Below are positions 45,020-55,997 of a stretch of DNA of 64,000 nt, piece after piece; the first letter of the stretch is position 1; every line of letters starts with the position of its first letter. The notes beneath the pieces were generated by a model. It had not been told where the DNA came from. It ran no database searches and saw nothing but the letters and a program-made list of their open reading frames with translations. The position numbers and the translations under genes were made by a program. This DNA comes from Lumbricus terrestris (lineage: Eukaryota; Annelida; Clitellata; Crassiclitellata; Lumbricidae), in assembly GCA_949752735.1 (NCBI GenBank), contig OX457053.1, positions 9,861,138-9,925,137 on the forward strand. Direction: 5' to 3'.

Positions 45020-45400
45020 TCTCATAAATTTATATAGAGCCCCTTGAGATTTTTACTCGGTGGCGCTCCCAACGCAGGCGTTGTCAAAAAGAAAAGTTGA
45101 GAAGACGAAAGAAAGAGTCGGCAGAGTCACGGGAAGCGAGAGAACCACGAGGAGGCTATTCCCGATAACTGTGCCCACTACCGAAAATGCTCGTCGTTGC
45201 ATGGCCACAATACTCGAAAAAAGAACAAAGAATTCTCCACGAGCAGCTGAGCGCAGTGAACGGCTGTCCAGAGAGACATACACCGGGGTGAAAGCTCACG
45301 TACTTATGTGAGCTTTCACCCCGGTGTATGTATGCAGGATGGAGTTTGAGCCAGGGTCTACCACTGGCATAACCGCGAAAATATATTTTAGTTTGTAAAC
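45020..45400 (-). pseudogene. LINE 3' fragment nested in the hAT-like element
   Basis: On -: SRSLRSAARGEFFVLFSSIV, MQRRAFSVVGT and FLFDNACVGSATE, the C-terminus of an L2/CR1-type LINE ORF. It is followed by the tail at 45020-45050 (AAATTTATATAGAGCCCCTT on +). It is interrupted by a 24-bp palindromic duplication (45276-45331) and frameshifts. Confidence 0.75.
45276..45331. repeat. Perfect 24-bp hairpin
   Basis: Arms 45276-45299 and 45308-45331 are exact inverted copies (ACATACACCGGGGTGAAAGC and so on) around an 8-base loop GTACTTAT. It lies inside LINE coding sequence, so it arose after the LINE inserted. Confidence 0.95.
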
Positions 45401-46244
45401 AGTGTGGAGGCCATGCACAGCAGGGCAAATCAGGCCAAATGCCCTGGTAAGAACCACTTGCCCTGGCCGTTATTCTGCCGCAGGTCTACCCGAAATTTTC
45501 ATAGCCAAGAATTTATTTGGGGCATAAAATCGCTTCTGCACTGTTTGCTTGAACGAGTGCTGTGCGCTGGTCAGGAGAATGACTGACCATGAATCACTTT
45601 AATATTCTTAAACCATAAAAGATGTATCGGTTGTTTAACATTATTAAAAGACCCGTTGATAATTAGTGTTAAAATAATATAAGTAAGGAATTAATAATAG
45701 ACGAATGTCGTTGAATGCAACACGTTTTGCGAGTCATTTTGTCGTGCTTCTGTAAGGTTTGGGCCCCCACACTGCCCACAGTTTTACCGAACAGGGCCCC
45801 CACATTTGTTAATCCGGCCCTGACAGTGTAGGTAAACAATAACAATTGATCATCAAGGCGATGATCGATCAGCTGTCTTGTGTTTGATTGGCTGATGATT
45901 ATTTGTGTGCTATCAATAGCAGCCAATCATGCTGACGTGTTCATTGAAGTCATTTTGTGTAGATATTCAGACAACACGCTCTGTAATGGTCGAAAATAGC
46001 GAAGATCAGTTTAATTTTTTATTATTTAAAAAAGTTATTATGGCTGCCCTTCAAGAACCCACTATGTTACTGGATATCCGAGTTTGAAGTTGCAGTTATT
46101 GTTATTTCTCTATTAATTTATTGTCTCTAATCATTCTATATTAATTGATTGTCTCTATTAGGCTAATTCTCTGTTCATTCTCGATTAATGTCCAGTGGGT
46201 TGGTAGGCTTTACCAGTGGTCAAAGTGGTCAGACTGGGTGAACA

Positions 46245-46600
46245 TTGGGCGTGGGAGGAAATTTTCCCCAAAACCCAAATTTCATGGGTGGCGTACCGAT
46301 GGAGGTCGTAATGTGGTTGGGTCGGGTTTGGGGTGGAGTGGGAAAAGGGGGTGGAGGGTGGTGGAGGAAAATTTCCCGAAAACCCTAATTTCACGGTTGG
46401 CGTACCGGTGGAGTTTGGGGTGGTGGGGGTGGGGTGGAGAGGAAATTTTCCCAGAAAACCCAAATTTCATGGGTGGCGTACCGGTGGAGGTCGGAATGTG
46501 GTGGGGTGGAGGGTGAGGAGGAAAATTTCCCGAAAACCCTAATTTTATGGGTGGCGTACCGGTGGAGGTTAGAGTGGGGTGGGGTGGGTGGGCAATAGGA
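46245..46600. repeat. About 105-bp tandem repeat, 3-4 units
   Basis: Units carry GAGGAAAATTTCCCGAAAAC, CCAAATTTCATGGGTGGCGT and ACCGGTGGAGGTCGG, with G-rich spacers of variable length. ORFs on both strands are artefacts. Confidence 0.85.
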
Positions 46601-46909
46601 GTGCAGACATGGTCAAGTGGGTGTAGGAAAGTAGAAGATTAGCCGGGAACGGGGCAAATCCTAAATTTCCCGGGCTACGCCGGGTACCCCAGCTAGTAGA
46701 AAATAATTATGTGTTCTATTCTGTTCAAATTGCTAATTTTTTCATATATGTATGTTAATTCTTTGAAAGACGAAGGCCATGTCTTAGGTCCGGCGTGACA
46801 CTTTTGGCCCGCGGGCCATGGGCTGGGAACCACTGCCCTAACCACTTTAGCCACTGACTGGTTGTTGGGTACAAGTGAAAATATTGTCCCACTGAAATCA
46901 CTTTAGGAC

Positions 46910-47069
46910 CAGTGGCGGCGCCAGGATTTCAGCCTAAATTTCTGACGACCATTTTTTTAGTCATCCGGTCGAAAATCGTAGAAATATAGGCAGCTTTGCA
47001 TGTAAAAAAACCCAGATGACCTTTTTAGGGAGTTCTTAGCCTTTTATAGAGCACCTAGCGCCGCCACTG
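46910..47069. mobile_element. Short hAT-like MITE
   Basis: A 160-bp element, ends CAGTGGCGGCGCCAGG and CCTAGCGCCGCCACTG, with perfect 8-bp duplications TTTAGGAC (46902-46909 and 47070-47077). Related to 3914-4052 by its ends. Confidence 0.92.
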
Positions 47070-47577
47070 TTTAGGACCTTAGTAAACGTATTTGCAGACG
47101 TTATCTTCAGCGACCGTATTGCCTCGTTTTTTCCAATGAATAGATCGGTCAGAATCCTTCGCCAACCACCGCTGCCCGTTTGAATGGATTCCAGGTGGCC
47201 ATTTAAGGTGCGGACCGCAGAGTGGCCTGCACAGCTGATGTAAGATCTGGGGGGGGATTGGCGCATTAATAGGAAGACCATCGATCAAGAGATGCGACGT
47301 CTGATGAATGTCCCTCATCCGATCTGTACTCTCATCAATCTTTCGTCCTTGCCACTGATATATGACGACAACTTCCATGATATATTATCCTTCTGCATGA
47401 GACTGCATACGCCACACAACCAGCCAAGTGAACTTTCAACTCGACGCCATTGCTTTGGCGTGTGGACTGTGCACGTCATCAGTCTACTGTTTTAGCCTAC
47501 TGGATAGCAGTTATATATTATATTCTATGCACAGTTCGCTGACCTCTTCAAAGTGCGTATCGTTATCGACTACTGAT

Positions 47578-47582
<5 letters not shown>

Positions 47583-47628
<46 letters not shown>
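47583..47628. repeat. (TA)n microsatellite
   Basis: Pure TA tract. A second one (47902-47940) closes the other side of the intervening SINE, so the SINE may have entered a TA tract or duplicated it. Confidence 0.95.
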
Positions 47629-47629
<1 letters not shown>

Positions 47630-47899
47630 TGGCCTAGTTAGCTACACCGGTAAGCGCGCGCTGCATTTGTCTGTTGGTTGCAACGGACTGCGGTTCAAGC
47701 CCCGGGCTGGGAGTTGACATTTAGAGATTTAGATATCTCGGGCTAGCACGTGTGGGACGCAGGGGCGCAAGCTCCTGCGGAGCGACCTTGGGCAAGTTGC
47801 TTACCCATCATTGTCTGTGGGGAAGGCAACGGGAAACCACCTCACTCATCTCATCCCCAGGGGCGTAAAGCCAATGAACCTGCCTTCGGGCAGAGCACC

Positions 47900-47903
<4 letters not shown>
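47630..47903 (+). mobile_element. tRNA-derived SINE, type B
   Basis: The tRNA-like head includes GCTACACCGGTAAGCGCGCG and B box CGGTTCAAGCCCC. The body has GACCTTGGGCAAGTTGCTTA (a word shared with type A) and GGGAAACCACCTCACTCATC; it ends GGGCAGAGCACCA. No second copy in the window. Confidence 0.7.
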
Positions 47904-47942
<39 letters not shown>

Positions 47943-48082
47943 CCGGTATAGAGGCGATTACAAATTACAATATATACTTTATATATATTATATATATATA
48001 ATGCCTGTATATTATAGTCGATTACAATATATAAATAACTAGCTGTACCCGGCCACGCGTTGCTGTGGCTGAAAAGACCGTC

Positions 48083-48345
48083 CAACCCTCCCTCCCTACT
48101 TCCCTTCCCCTGCCTCCCTCCCTCCCTTACCCTGCCTCCCTCCCTCCGTTTCTCTGTCCCTCCCTACCTCCATTCCCCTCCCTCTCCCCTTCCCTCCTCC
48201 ATCCCTCCCCTCCTCCAACTTCTTCCAGTTTCTTCCCCGCCCTCCCCTCCGTCCCTCCCCTACATCCCTCTCCTCCCTCCATCCCGTCCGCTCCCTCCCC
48301 TCCCCCTTCCTCCCGCTCCCTCCCGCTCCCTTCCTCCCACACGGC
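48083..48345. repeat. Polypyrimidine (CCCTCC) tract
   Basis: About 260 bp of C/T-rich + strand. The Pro/Leu/Ser ORFs (+) and Gly/Arg/Glu ORFs (-) are artefacts. A 28-bp direct repeat follows (near 48477-48530, TTCAAAATTCAGAGTGGCAT). Confidence 0.85.
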
Positions 48346-49070
48346 CGCATTCAAATGCAAATAAATTGAATTCGCTGAAATCGAATGCAATGTTGTGTTT
48401 TTTCGAGAAAAGCATATAAAAACGTGAAAGTTGTCAATCTTTTCTAGCCTTTTTTCGACCGGATCTGACTTTTTTCAAAATTCAGAGTGGCATCCCTGAC
48501 CTTATTCAAAATTCAGAGTGGCATCCCTGTACGTTATAAATACACGGGCCAAAATGGCGGAGTATGCGTTCAAGTTATAATGTATAAACGGGTCAACTCG
48601 AGGAGAAAGTTGTGTTTTTTTGGTGTAAAAGATTTGTTTCTTTCCAGGAAATCCTTTTACAAACACGATGCTATTCGAACGGAGCGTTTTGCGAAAAATT
48701 TCAAAAGAATCGGTGATGAAGTTTCCGAGATAACCCATTAGGACCAAACTTTTTACATTTTTATTTATATAGATTATATCAACATCAAAATCCTTGGGCT
48801 AAATGCCCGTAGGGGTCCGACGCCACGTACTCTCTGTCTGAGTCTGTCTCGCGTCATGTTACCCAGCTTCAACCGGTCCGGTCAGCAAGTCCATACCATT
48901 AACATCTTGGAGCAGCTAGACCACCTTGTCTGATTGAAGAGAATATTGGGGGAGAGGCATGAAGGACAACCTGTGTCAATGCCCGTATGTGTCCCACGCT
49001 CTCTCCCCCAGACTCTCTCCACTGGTCTGTCCTGACCGGCCTGTGCATATCAGCTCCACATCATGACACA

Positions 49071-49109
<39 letters not shown>

Positions 49110-49130
49110 TTCACAGTGCTGCATCTAGAT

Positions 49131-49481
49131 AGGGAGAGATCGAGAGTGAGACTGAGTGAGGAGAGGAGGAGGAAGGTGATGGGGGGGGGGGCGGCACAGA
49201 TAAACCAAGAGACAGACGGACAGAGAGAGGGAGACCGAGAGCTAGAGACGGGGATGACAGAGAGAAAGACAGATAGATATATATATATATATATAGCAAG
49301 TTTAATTATCTCTACGTTTCTTTCTCAGTCTCTTAGTCTCTGTCTTTCTCTCTGTCATCCCCGTCTCTAGCTCTCGGTCTCCCTCTCTCTGTCCGTCTGT
49401 CTCTTGGTTTATCTGTGCCGCCCCCCCCCCCATCACCTTCCTCCTCCTCTCCTCACTCAGTCTCACTCTCGATCTCTCCCT
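49131..49481. repeat. Perfect 143-bp inverted repeat
   Basis: Arms 49131-49273 and 49339-49481 are exact inverted copies as read, including an 11-base G run against an 11-base C run. The spacer is 65 bp (TA tract plus CGTTTCTTTCTCAGTC). The arm is purine-rich on +. Mirror ORFs appear on both strands from the same sequence. The identity of the arms implies a very recent event or assembly artefact. Confidence 0.9.
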
Positions 49482-49484
49482 CCC

Positions 49485-50920
49485 TTCCTTCTTACGCATG
49501 CAGTCTATCCTCTCTGGTACATGCGTTTACTTCATTAAGAGCCCCCTCCCCTCCTCTCTCGACCTGTCCCAATCATCGTCTTACCTCTTCCGCCTCGCAT
49601 TGTTCCCTTCCACCTCTACGCGCCAGCTAGAGTCTTCTTCCGCAAGGATTTTTCCAGATGCTCCGTCTCCATCAATGATTCACTCGGAATCACTCCCGTC
49701 CGTTTCCACACGAGCACTAATTTCGACTTTAAGTCGCCTCTCCCCGGCCACAGCCGTGTAATTCGAGTCGGAAAATGAATGGCGCACTAACAATTTATTG
49801 GATCTAAATTGACGTGTTAAGTACATCCATCAAGATCCAGAACGAGATGCCCTCTAACACCACAACCGATCCTCCCCATCCCTCTCTCCACCCTAATCCA
49901 CCGAATATTCCAGGCTTTCTCGTCTCTAACGAGCTGCATCGTATGCCAATCTTCTCCATATCTCTCAGACAGCTGCTGGGCTTGAACCTTCCTTTGACAT
50001 CGTTGGAAACCCTATGACGTGACGCAGCGTTAATGGATAAAACTGTGTCCTGCTCTCAGCTTATAGTATGCTTATACATAGTGCTTTAGTAATCTATAGA
50101 CTCTAGAGATAACGATCTCTCGTATACATGTATACATATATATGATATATGAAATATAATTTATATGTGCGTCATGTATGTAATTTTTTAATATTATATA
50201 CATATATAAAATTTAGGCCCTATTAATATATAATATTACTAATATTACATATGCGCCCTACCAGTAATTTATTATAGGCTAACGTTCTCTTGGCTCTTCA
50301 CAGTGCTGCATCTAGATAGGTAGTCTAAACTTATAGCAAAGCAATACAATCAGCAATTGCTCTAATATTAGGCCTATATACGTATATATTAATATATAAT
50401 ATTAAGTAATTACAATCATATAAACCCTATATCCCTAGTTTATTATGATATTATCATCTATGTCGTTGTATCATCGTCATGCAACAATTATTTACCTAAA
50501 CCAGTAACCGCTCAGCTCATGTAGGCCTACGTTTATTCTGGGCTGCATTGCATTCTCTTGAACATTAAAGACACTTTTCCTCCGATATGACATCGTTAGT
50601 CTTAAACTCCGCTGCTAGTCTCATAGCACACTCTCCTCTTTTTTCACATTTTCAGTATGTCTAATTCGAGTCTTGCGTTGACTTCCTATCACCTTTCGGA
50701 TCCAATAATAATTTTTTTTATAAGATCATACTTCTGGTCTCCAAATCTCAGCATGGCCTTGCCTCCAAATATCTCTCCGACGAGTGCTCTACCGACCGTT
50801 TTGACCTCGTTGTCCCTCGTCCTTGGTGTGGCTATTGGCTCAAGGCATGCCATTTGCGCTAATAGGTCTCTCCACATGGAATCTTCCCCTTTTCTACGGG
50901 TTAAGCTCATGTATGGGGTC
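49485..50920. other. No gene recognised
   Basis: Pyrimidine-rich ORFs (49415-49761) and a 73-residue - ORF at 50689-50910 (TVGRALVGEIFGGKAMLRFG) have gene-like composition but no family I can name and no convincing splice sites. A 25-bp sequence CTTCACAGTGCTGCATCTAG (plus ATAGG) occurs at both 49109-49133 and 50296-50320. Confidence 0.4.
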
Positions 50921-50921
50921 T

Positions 50922-51137
50922 AGAGATCCTGAGTGGCCGAGTGGGTTGGTAGCCCGCTCGCCACGCCGGCGGCCCGGGTTCGATTCCCGGTCGGTCGGTT
51001 TATCAGAGATTAATTTCTCGGATCTTTACTGCGGGTGGCTCGGTCGCAATATAAACGTGGAGTGAGAGGCTGTAGCCTACTCTGCCTCCGACACTAATCA
51101 TCTTCGAAATGAAAAAGTGTCGTTAAGCCCGAAGTAC
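50922..51137 (+). mobile_element. tRNA-derived SINE, type C
   Basis: Head GAGTGGCCGAGTGGGTTGGT (A box), B box GGGTTCGATTCCC. The 3' part CGACACTAATCATCTTCGAA and AAGTGTCGTTAAGC matches the dispersed tail family (6915, 9303, 16303). Perfect 12-bp target duplication TGTATGGGGTCT (50910-50921 and 51138-51149). An intact, recent insertion. Confidence 0.93.
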
Positions 51138-51289
51138 TGTATGGGGTCTTCTTCTTAATATCTTCTCTAAAGACGTTTCCATATAGGCCTTCCGTGCTGA
51201 AAGCGCCTCTGAATATTCTGAATATTATTTGCTGCGAGAGTCACGCTGTAAATTGCTAGATACGATGTGATAGCTGGGTAGACCGATAG

Positions 51290-51553
51290 CAGGGGCGGAT
51301 CCAGGGGGCCAATCCGGCCATGGCCCACCATTTAAAAAGTGCATGGGACGTTGCCCCCCATTTGGTTTCAACAAGCCATTAAATCAATGCAGCGGAAGAG
51401 AAAAGCAGGATACTAGAGAGGCCATTACTCTCCGACCAGGATGACTGATGAAGGTCAGCAGAGTTTTCGGCGACCAAGACGAAATTTTTCCCCTGTCCCA
51501 ACCAAGACCGAAAATTTTGGCCCACCCTTCGAAAATTTCTGTGTCCGCTCTTG
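51290..51553. mobile_element. hAT-like MITE (GGGGCGGATCC family), intact
   Basis: A 264-bp element from CAGGGGCGGATCCAGGGG to TCTGTGTCCGCTCTTG, with perfect 8-bp duplications ACCGATAG (51282-51289 and 51554-51561). Reference copy for the family at 30370 and 43530. Confidence 0.9.
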
Positions 51554-52204
51554 ACCGATAGGCCTACGTCGCTTCCACGAATCTCTTAAGACGCGCTATA
51601 CAAGCTTTCTCTTACATTGCATAACATCACATTAGTCTCTGGACTAACCATTATTAGTCCTTGAATGCGCACGCCTTCACAACCGACTGAAGTCCCGAGC
51701 GAAAGAGTCAACCGATCTAATGGACGGACGAGTCTAAGGATTGATTATCGCACATCTCTCTCTCGATTTGCTTCATTAACAACATTCCACAACCTAATTG
51801 CATCTTTTTAGTCTTTACTTATAAATGGCCATCTCCGTCAACTCTCATCAATATTCTCCCACTACATCTTTATTACCTTTTTTGGTCGTCTGCCACGGCG
51901 CTGTAAGAGACTATTATTAGCCTAGAGATTTGTCCATTTATCATGTCAATAAAATTGTGCAAAAGATTTTGAAAAAGTTTGACATTATTCCTGACAAGAA
52001 GAATTAAGGGAGGGGTATTTTCAGTACAAACTGACGCCAACAAATTATGCAACAAATGAAATGTCATTTTTTTTCTGCAACGAACCGAAAAAATGCAGAT
52101 CACTCACAAAGAAATAACATATCAAGCCTAACCTCTGACCGGTTGCGTCCCTAACCCAACCCACACGTACCCCTCAGATTGGTAGCTTGAACTGACAGCA
52201 AAAA

Positions 52205-52684
52205 ATGCCCGTCGTTTGCGCGCGAGACGTTTGCGCGCGCGCAGTGGGGATTGACTTGTAGGCCTACTATTATGTCTGCCGTCTTCGTATGAGCAAACAG
52301 CTGATGGGTAGGCCTATTTTATTTGCACTTTGATGTGTACTCCTGTTTACGCTACGGCAACATAACATTGTAGGCATATCGCAAAGGAATTGCGCATAGC
52401 ATTTCAATTTGTTGACTATTAGGCTATGTAGTTATTTCGTAGAAAACATTGATACCTAACGCTCATTTCGTAGAAAACATTGATACCTAGCTTAACTTAA
52501 TGCTAAATTAAAGCAGTAATTTCGTACAAAAACAATACCGATTTTTTTATATGATTCTTTATTTTGCATATTGTGACGGCGCGCAAATGACGGCGCGCAA
52601 ACGTCCAACGCGCAAATGACGTTGCGCGCAAACGTCGGCGCGCAAATGACTGCGCGCAAACGTCTTGCGCGCAAATGGCTGGAC
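52205..52684. mobile_element. Inverted GCGCGCAAA motif element
   Basis: The left side has GTCGTTTGCGCGCGAGACG and TTTGCGCGCGCGCAG. The right side (52577-52680) has eight iterations of GCGCGCAAA(T/C) with GAC/GTC spacers. The two sides are inverted, as in the iterated-terminus element at 28129. No target duplication identified. Confidence 0.5.
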
Positions 52685-52811
52685 CCCGATACATCATTGT
52701 GGGCTTATATTAAATAAGCCAAATAACTGAATAGGCCCACTAACTAATTAATTGTGATAAATCAATAATTAATTATAAAATAAATTTGAGTATAAAATAA
52801 TGACAAACAGG

Positions 52812-52843
<32 letters not shown>

Positions 52844-52846
<3 letters not shown>

Positions 52847-53884
52847 GGTGGGCCAGCATAAATGTCCCGACTTTGCAGGCGTATAACTTCGCCAATTTTT
52901 AACATTTATTTATACTTGATGCATCAAATTAAAGGTATTTCACTCTAGTATTAACTCTAAAAAAGTCGAACTGATACTAGTTTAGGTTTTAATTATATAC
53001 TTGGATCAGCGCTAGCTACCGTTTTTTGTCATTACTGACGCATTATGACGCCGTTTCCCGGGAAAATTCTATCGTTTTTTGCTAAAACGCGCGTAGACAC
53101 AATCATTTTGAGTGTTTGTAGGGTCCCTACCATGAATATATTCTAATCGCAAAACCGCGTCCTTTCAATTTTGTACCAGGTTGCGGTTTGCCAACCTGTT
53201 TTTGCTTATTAAACGAATACACACAATTTTGCCAACAGCCGTGCACTGCCATGCGCTACTTCAGACGCTTGCACGCTGCCAGTCGTTTCTTTGCGTAAGA
53301 GCTGGAGAGTTCGTGGGACTTCTCGTCGACAAATTACTTTAACTTTAGGTCTATAATCTTTTCCAATACGCTATTCAGTGCTTCTAAGACGGCCTGTTTT
53401 GCGCTGAATTTGCATGCAGGGCCTGCCCTGGTCATTGTCTTGACTGCAAATGTACGCGGACACACGAGCAATGTTAGCGGATGTGAGCGCCGTGCGCTCC
53501 GATTCCCATGGTTTGCAAGTAGAAAGTCCTGTTTTATTAATTTTCCGTAGCAGATAATACAAGGTATTGTTTATTCCATCCTCTGTTAGAATATTCGTTA
53601 ATCATTTCAAACGAATTAAATCCCTTACCAGTTCGTAAAATTAAGATCGAAACGCGATCATCGTCTGTCAACGGCGCCAGGTTGCGTCACAAATGACAGC
53701 AAAATATGGTAGCTAGCGCTGTTCCGGGCATATAATTAAAACCGAGACTAGTATCAGTTCGACCTTTTTAGAGATAATACTAGAGTGAAATACCTTTAAT
53801 TTGATGCATAAAGTATAAATAAATGTTAAAAATTGGCGAAGTTATACGCGTGCAAAGTCGGGACATTTATGCTGGCCCACCCTG
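52844..53884. mobile_element. 1.04 kb transposon with about 200-bp inverted ends
   Basis: Ends CAGGGTGGGCCAGCATAAAT and the inverse. The arms stay alignable for about 200 bp (GTCCCGACTTTGCA, GAAATACCTTTAATTTGATG, GTCGAACTGATACTAGT). TA flanks fit a TA target, as for mariner/IS630-type elements, but TATA surroundings make the exact duplication uncertain. No transposase. A single diverged end lies at 62854. Confidence 0.85.
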
Positions 53885-54214
53885 TATATAACGCACATGC
53901 ATCGAGAGAAACAGGCAGACATGCAGAGGCACGCAAACAGACAAACGAACAAAATACATCCATTGTGTGTTATCTACAGTATATTTACAGTATTATAAGC
54001 TATAGCCTAATATACAAACACATAGTCATCCTTCACATTATATACTCATCCTTACATACACAAATTACACATGTAGCGGCATTGTAACCTATGTTTATTC
54101 AATTTTACATATACACACATAGCATATGTCTACTATTGGCGTAACTTTGCCTGACAAGTCTATGCTACGTTGCATGCATTCTTTATCGTTAGGCCTACAT
54201 TCGCTTATTTTACC

Positions 54215-54655
54215 CTTTTGCATTACATTCGCATAGTTTAGAATTAGAATACCCTTTTGCATTACAATCATATTGTTTACCCTTTTTGTGTTACATTTTC
54301 AGATCTTACCCTTTTGCATTACATTCGCATAGTTTACCCTTTAGCGTTAGGCTACATTCGCATAGTTTGCCCTTTTGCATTACAATCGTATAGTTTACCC
54401 TTTTTGTGTCACATTTGCAGATTTTACCCTTTTGCATTGCATTCGCATAGTTTACCTTTTTCAGTTAGGCCTACCTATGCTACATACGCATAGTTTACCC
54501 TTTTGCATTACATTCGCATAGTTTACCCTTTTGTGCTACGTTCGCATATTTTACCCTTTTGTGCTACGTTCGCATATTTTACCCTTTTGTGCTACGTTCG
54601 CATATTTTACCCTTTTGTGGTACTGGTACATTCGCATATTTACCCTGTTTCGTTA
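54215..54655. repeat. 28-bp minisatellite, about 14 copies
   Basis: Unit TTTACCCTTTTGCATTACAT then TCGCATAG, with shorter variants (TTTGTGCTACGTTCGCATAT). Degenerate, with blocks of identical variants. Confidence 0.85.
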
Positions 54656-54816
54656 CATTAACCCACGGACAGTAAGTAGGTCTGTACCATTTTGTGTCGT
54701 CTGCACAATTAGCGAATAGCAATAATTAGTTTACAATTACAACTATACATGACTACATGTACATAAATTATGTGCTCTATAGTAGGCTAATTGCCCTTAA
54801 TGTATAGCAGTTACAT

Positions 54817-55074
54817 CAGTGGCGTAGACAAGGGGGTTTCGGGGGTTAAACCCCCCCACTGGCCTAGGAAAAAGTTTTTTAAAGGTTATTTGTCCACTTA
54901 AAAAAGAAAAACAAAACAATTGCCTGTAGTAGCAATTGTTTTCTTACTCTATTCCCTTTGCTACTTTATTCCATTTTTTAAACTGTAATACTGTTGGGTT
55001 GGTGTCAGAAAGAGCATCCGGCCAGACCATAAACCCCCCGAACCCCCCATCATAAATTCCTGGCTACGCCACTG
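54817..55074. mobile_element. hAT-like MITE, inverted copy of 3155-3431
   Basis: Ends CAGTGGCGTAGACAAG and TGGCTACGCCACTG, with perfect 8-bp duplications AGTTACAT (54809-54816 and 55075-55082). Shares AACAAAACAATTGC and GGTTATTTGTCCACTTA-type words with 3155-3431. It lies about 180 bp past the GPCR stop codon, so it may be in that gene's 3' UTR. Confidence 0.92.
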
Positions 55075-55251
55075 AGTTACATTGTCACGGCAGACAGTAA
55101 TATTGATAAGCATTTCTCTGTTGACATAATTTACCGGAGTAGTTACCCCGGTACCAGATCTTTTCCGGATTCCTCCGCCCAGTTTTCCCTAAGTTCACCT
55201 CTCCTAAACAGACGATGATGTTTCGTCTAACAAACAACAAACCAGCCTTCA

Positions 55252-55751
55252 TCAGAATGGACTGACTGTCTCCACATCCGGTGCTTCGTCCAAGGAAGGA
55301 CTGATCAGACCTCGATCCACCGTGGTCGTGGTTGTGGTGTTAGAAGAAGTGGTGTTCAAAGAAGTGGTGTTCGAAGAAGTGGTGTTCGCAGTGGCTTCGC
55401 TAGCAGGAGAAATGGCAGCGCTAGCGGTGTTGTTGGTGGTGTTGGTGTCGCTGGTAGTATTGGTGTCGTTGGTGTTGGTGTCGTTGGTGTTATTGGTATC
55501 ATTGGTGGTGCTGATGTTGTTGGTGTTGTTGTTAGTGGCGGGGTAGCAGCGGTGTGCGGTGGAGTGTAAGTGGGTGGTTCTGGTGTAGCTGGTGCTTTCC
55601 ATGGTGGTTGTAGATGGATTGGGGCGGGCGTTGAGATGGTTGAAACATTTGGAGAGGAAGATTGAAAATCGATCGTTGAAGGCAACGTAGATCCATGGAT
55701 TCGTACAGCTCGTCAGGCTGGCCAACAACATGATTATCGCCATCTCATAAC
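55252..55751 (-). CDS. Vasopressin/oxytocin-receptor-like GPCR, last exon
   Basis: This exon encodes transmembrane helix 7 and the cytoplasmic tail of a rhodopsin-class receptor. It enters after ATCGTTGTAG with GT (phase 1 upstream) and reads YEMAIIMLLASLTSCTNPWI then YVAFNDRFSIFLSKCFNHL. The S-C-T-N-P-W-I-Y helix-7 motif (NPxxY type) preceded by LLASL is characteristic of vasopressin/oxytocin and related peptide receptors; Phe and hydrophobic residues of helix 8 follow. A cysteine in FLSKCF could be palmitoylated. The remaining tail is an Asn/Thr/Ser-rich run (about 80 residues, NDTNTTSDTNTT type) ending DRGLISPSLDEAPDVETVSPF. Stop at 55252-55254. The exons for helices 1-6 must lie above 55751 on -, and I found none in this window, so the gene is partial here. 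Confidence 0.85.
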
Positions 55752-55769
55752 CTACAACGATATCAAATC

Positions 55770-55975
55770 ACACGTGATTAGACCACACGTTAGGACGCAC
55801 ATCATCAGATCACACATCGTGATATTGCACATCGTTAAATTACACATGATTAAATCACACATGATTAAACACATATGGAATCGATGAGCTTTAAATCGCA
55901 CATTGTCAAATCACACATCATTAAATCACACATCCACATGATAAAAACACATAATTGAATAACACATTGACCGAT
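55770..55975. repeat. ATCACACAT irregular repeats
   Basis: About 12 copies of AAATCACACATNATTAAATC-type words, resumed at 56462-56535 on the far side of a LINE. The LINE therefore split an older array inside the GPCR intron. Confidence 0.8.
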
Positions 55976-55997
55976 TATCAGTCTTTTGTCTGTAGGT

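Larger units (their letters stand above)
44518..45822. mobile_element. hAT-like element, 1.3 kb, carrying a nested LINE piece
   Basis: Ends CAGGGCCGGATTAAGGC and TTAATCCGGCCCTG, with perfect 8-bp duplications ACAGTGTA (44510-44517 and 45823-45830). Same terminal family as 17987-19634. GGGGCCCCCACA words occur inside both ends. A 70-bp direct duplication lies at about 44705-44880 (AATTGATCTTAAAATCAGTC, AGAAATGCTAGTAAGAGTTA). A LINE fragment on - (45020-45330) is nested within it. No transposase. Confidence 0.88.

Noticed and set aside
46790..46835. CCCGCGGGCCATGGGCTGGG followed by AACCACTG, like the end of a hAT element
   Set aside because: Only one end is present; no partner terminus or duplication within a reasonable distance.
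50689..50910. 73-residue - ORF with gene-like composition
   Set aside because: No recognised family, no splice sites at sensible positions and no poly(A) context; left as unassigned.
50922..51000. A genuine tRNA gene
   Set aside because: It has A- and B-box sequences but continues into a SINE body with a 12-bp target duplication, and no full cloverleaf is evident.
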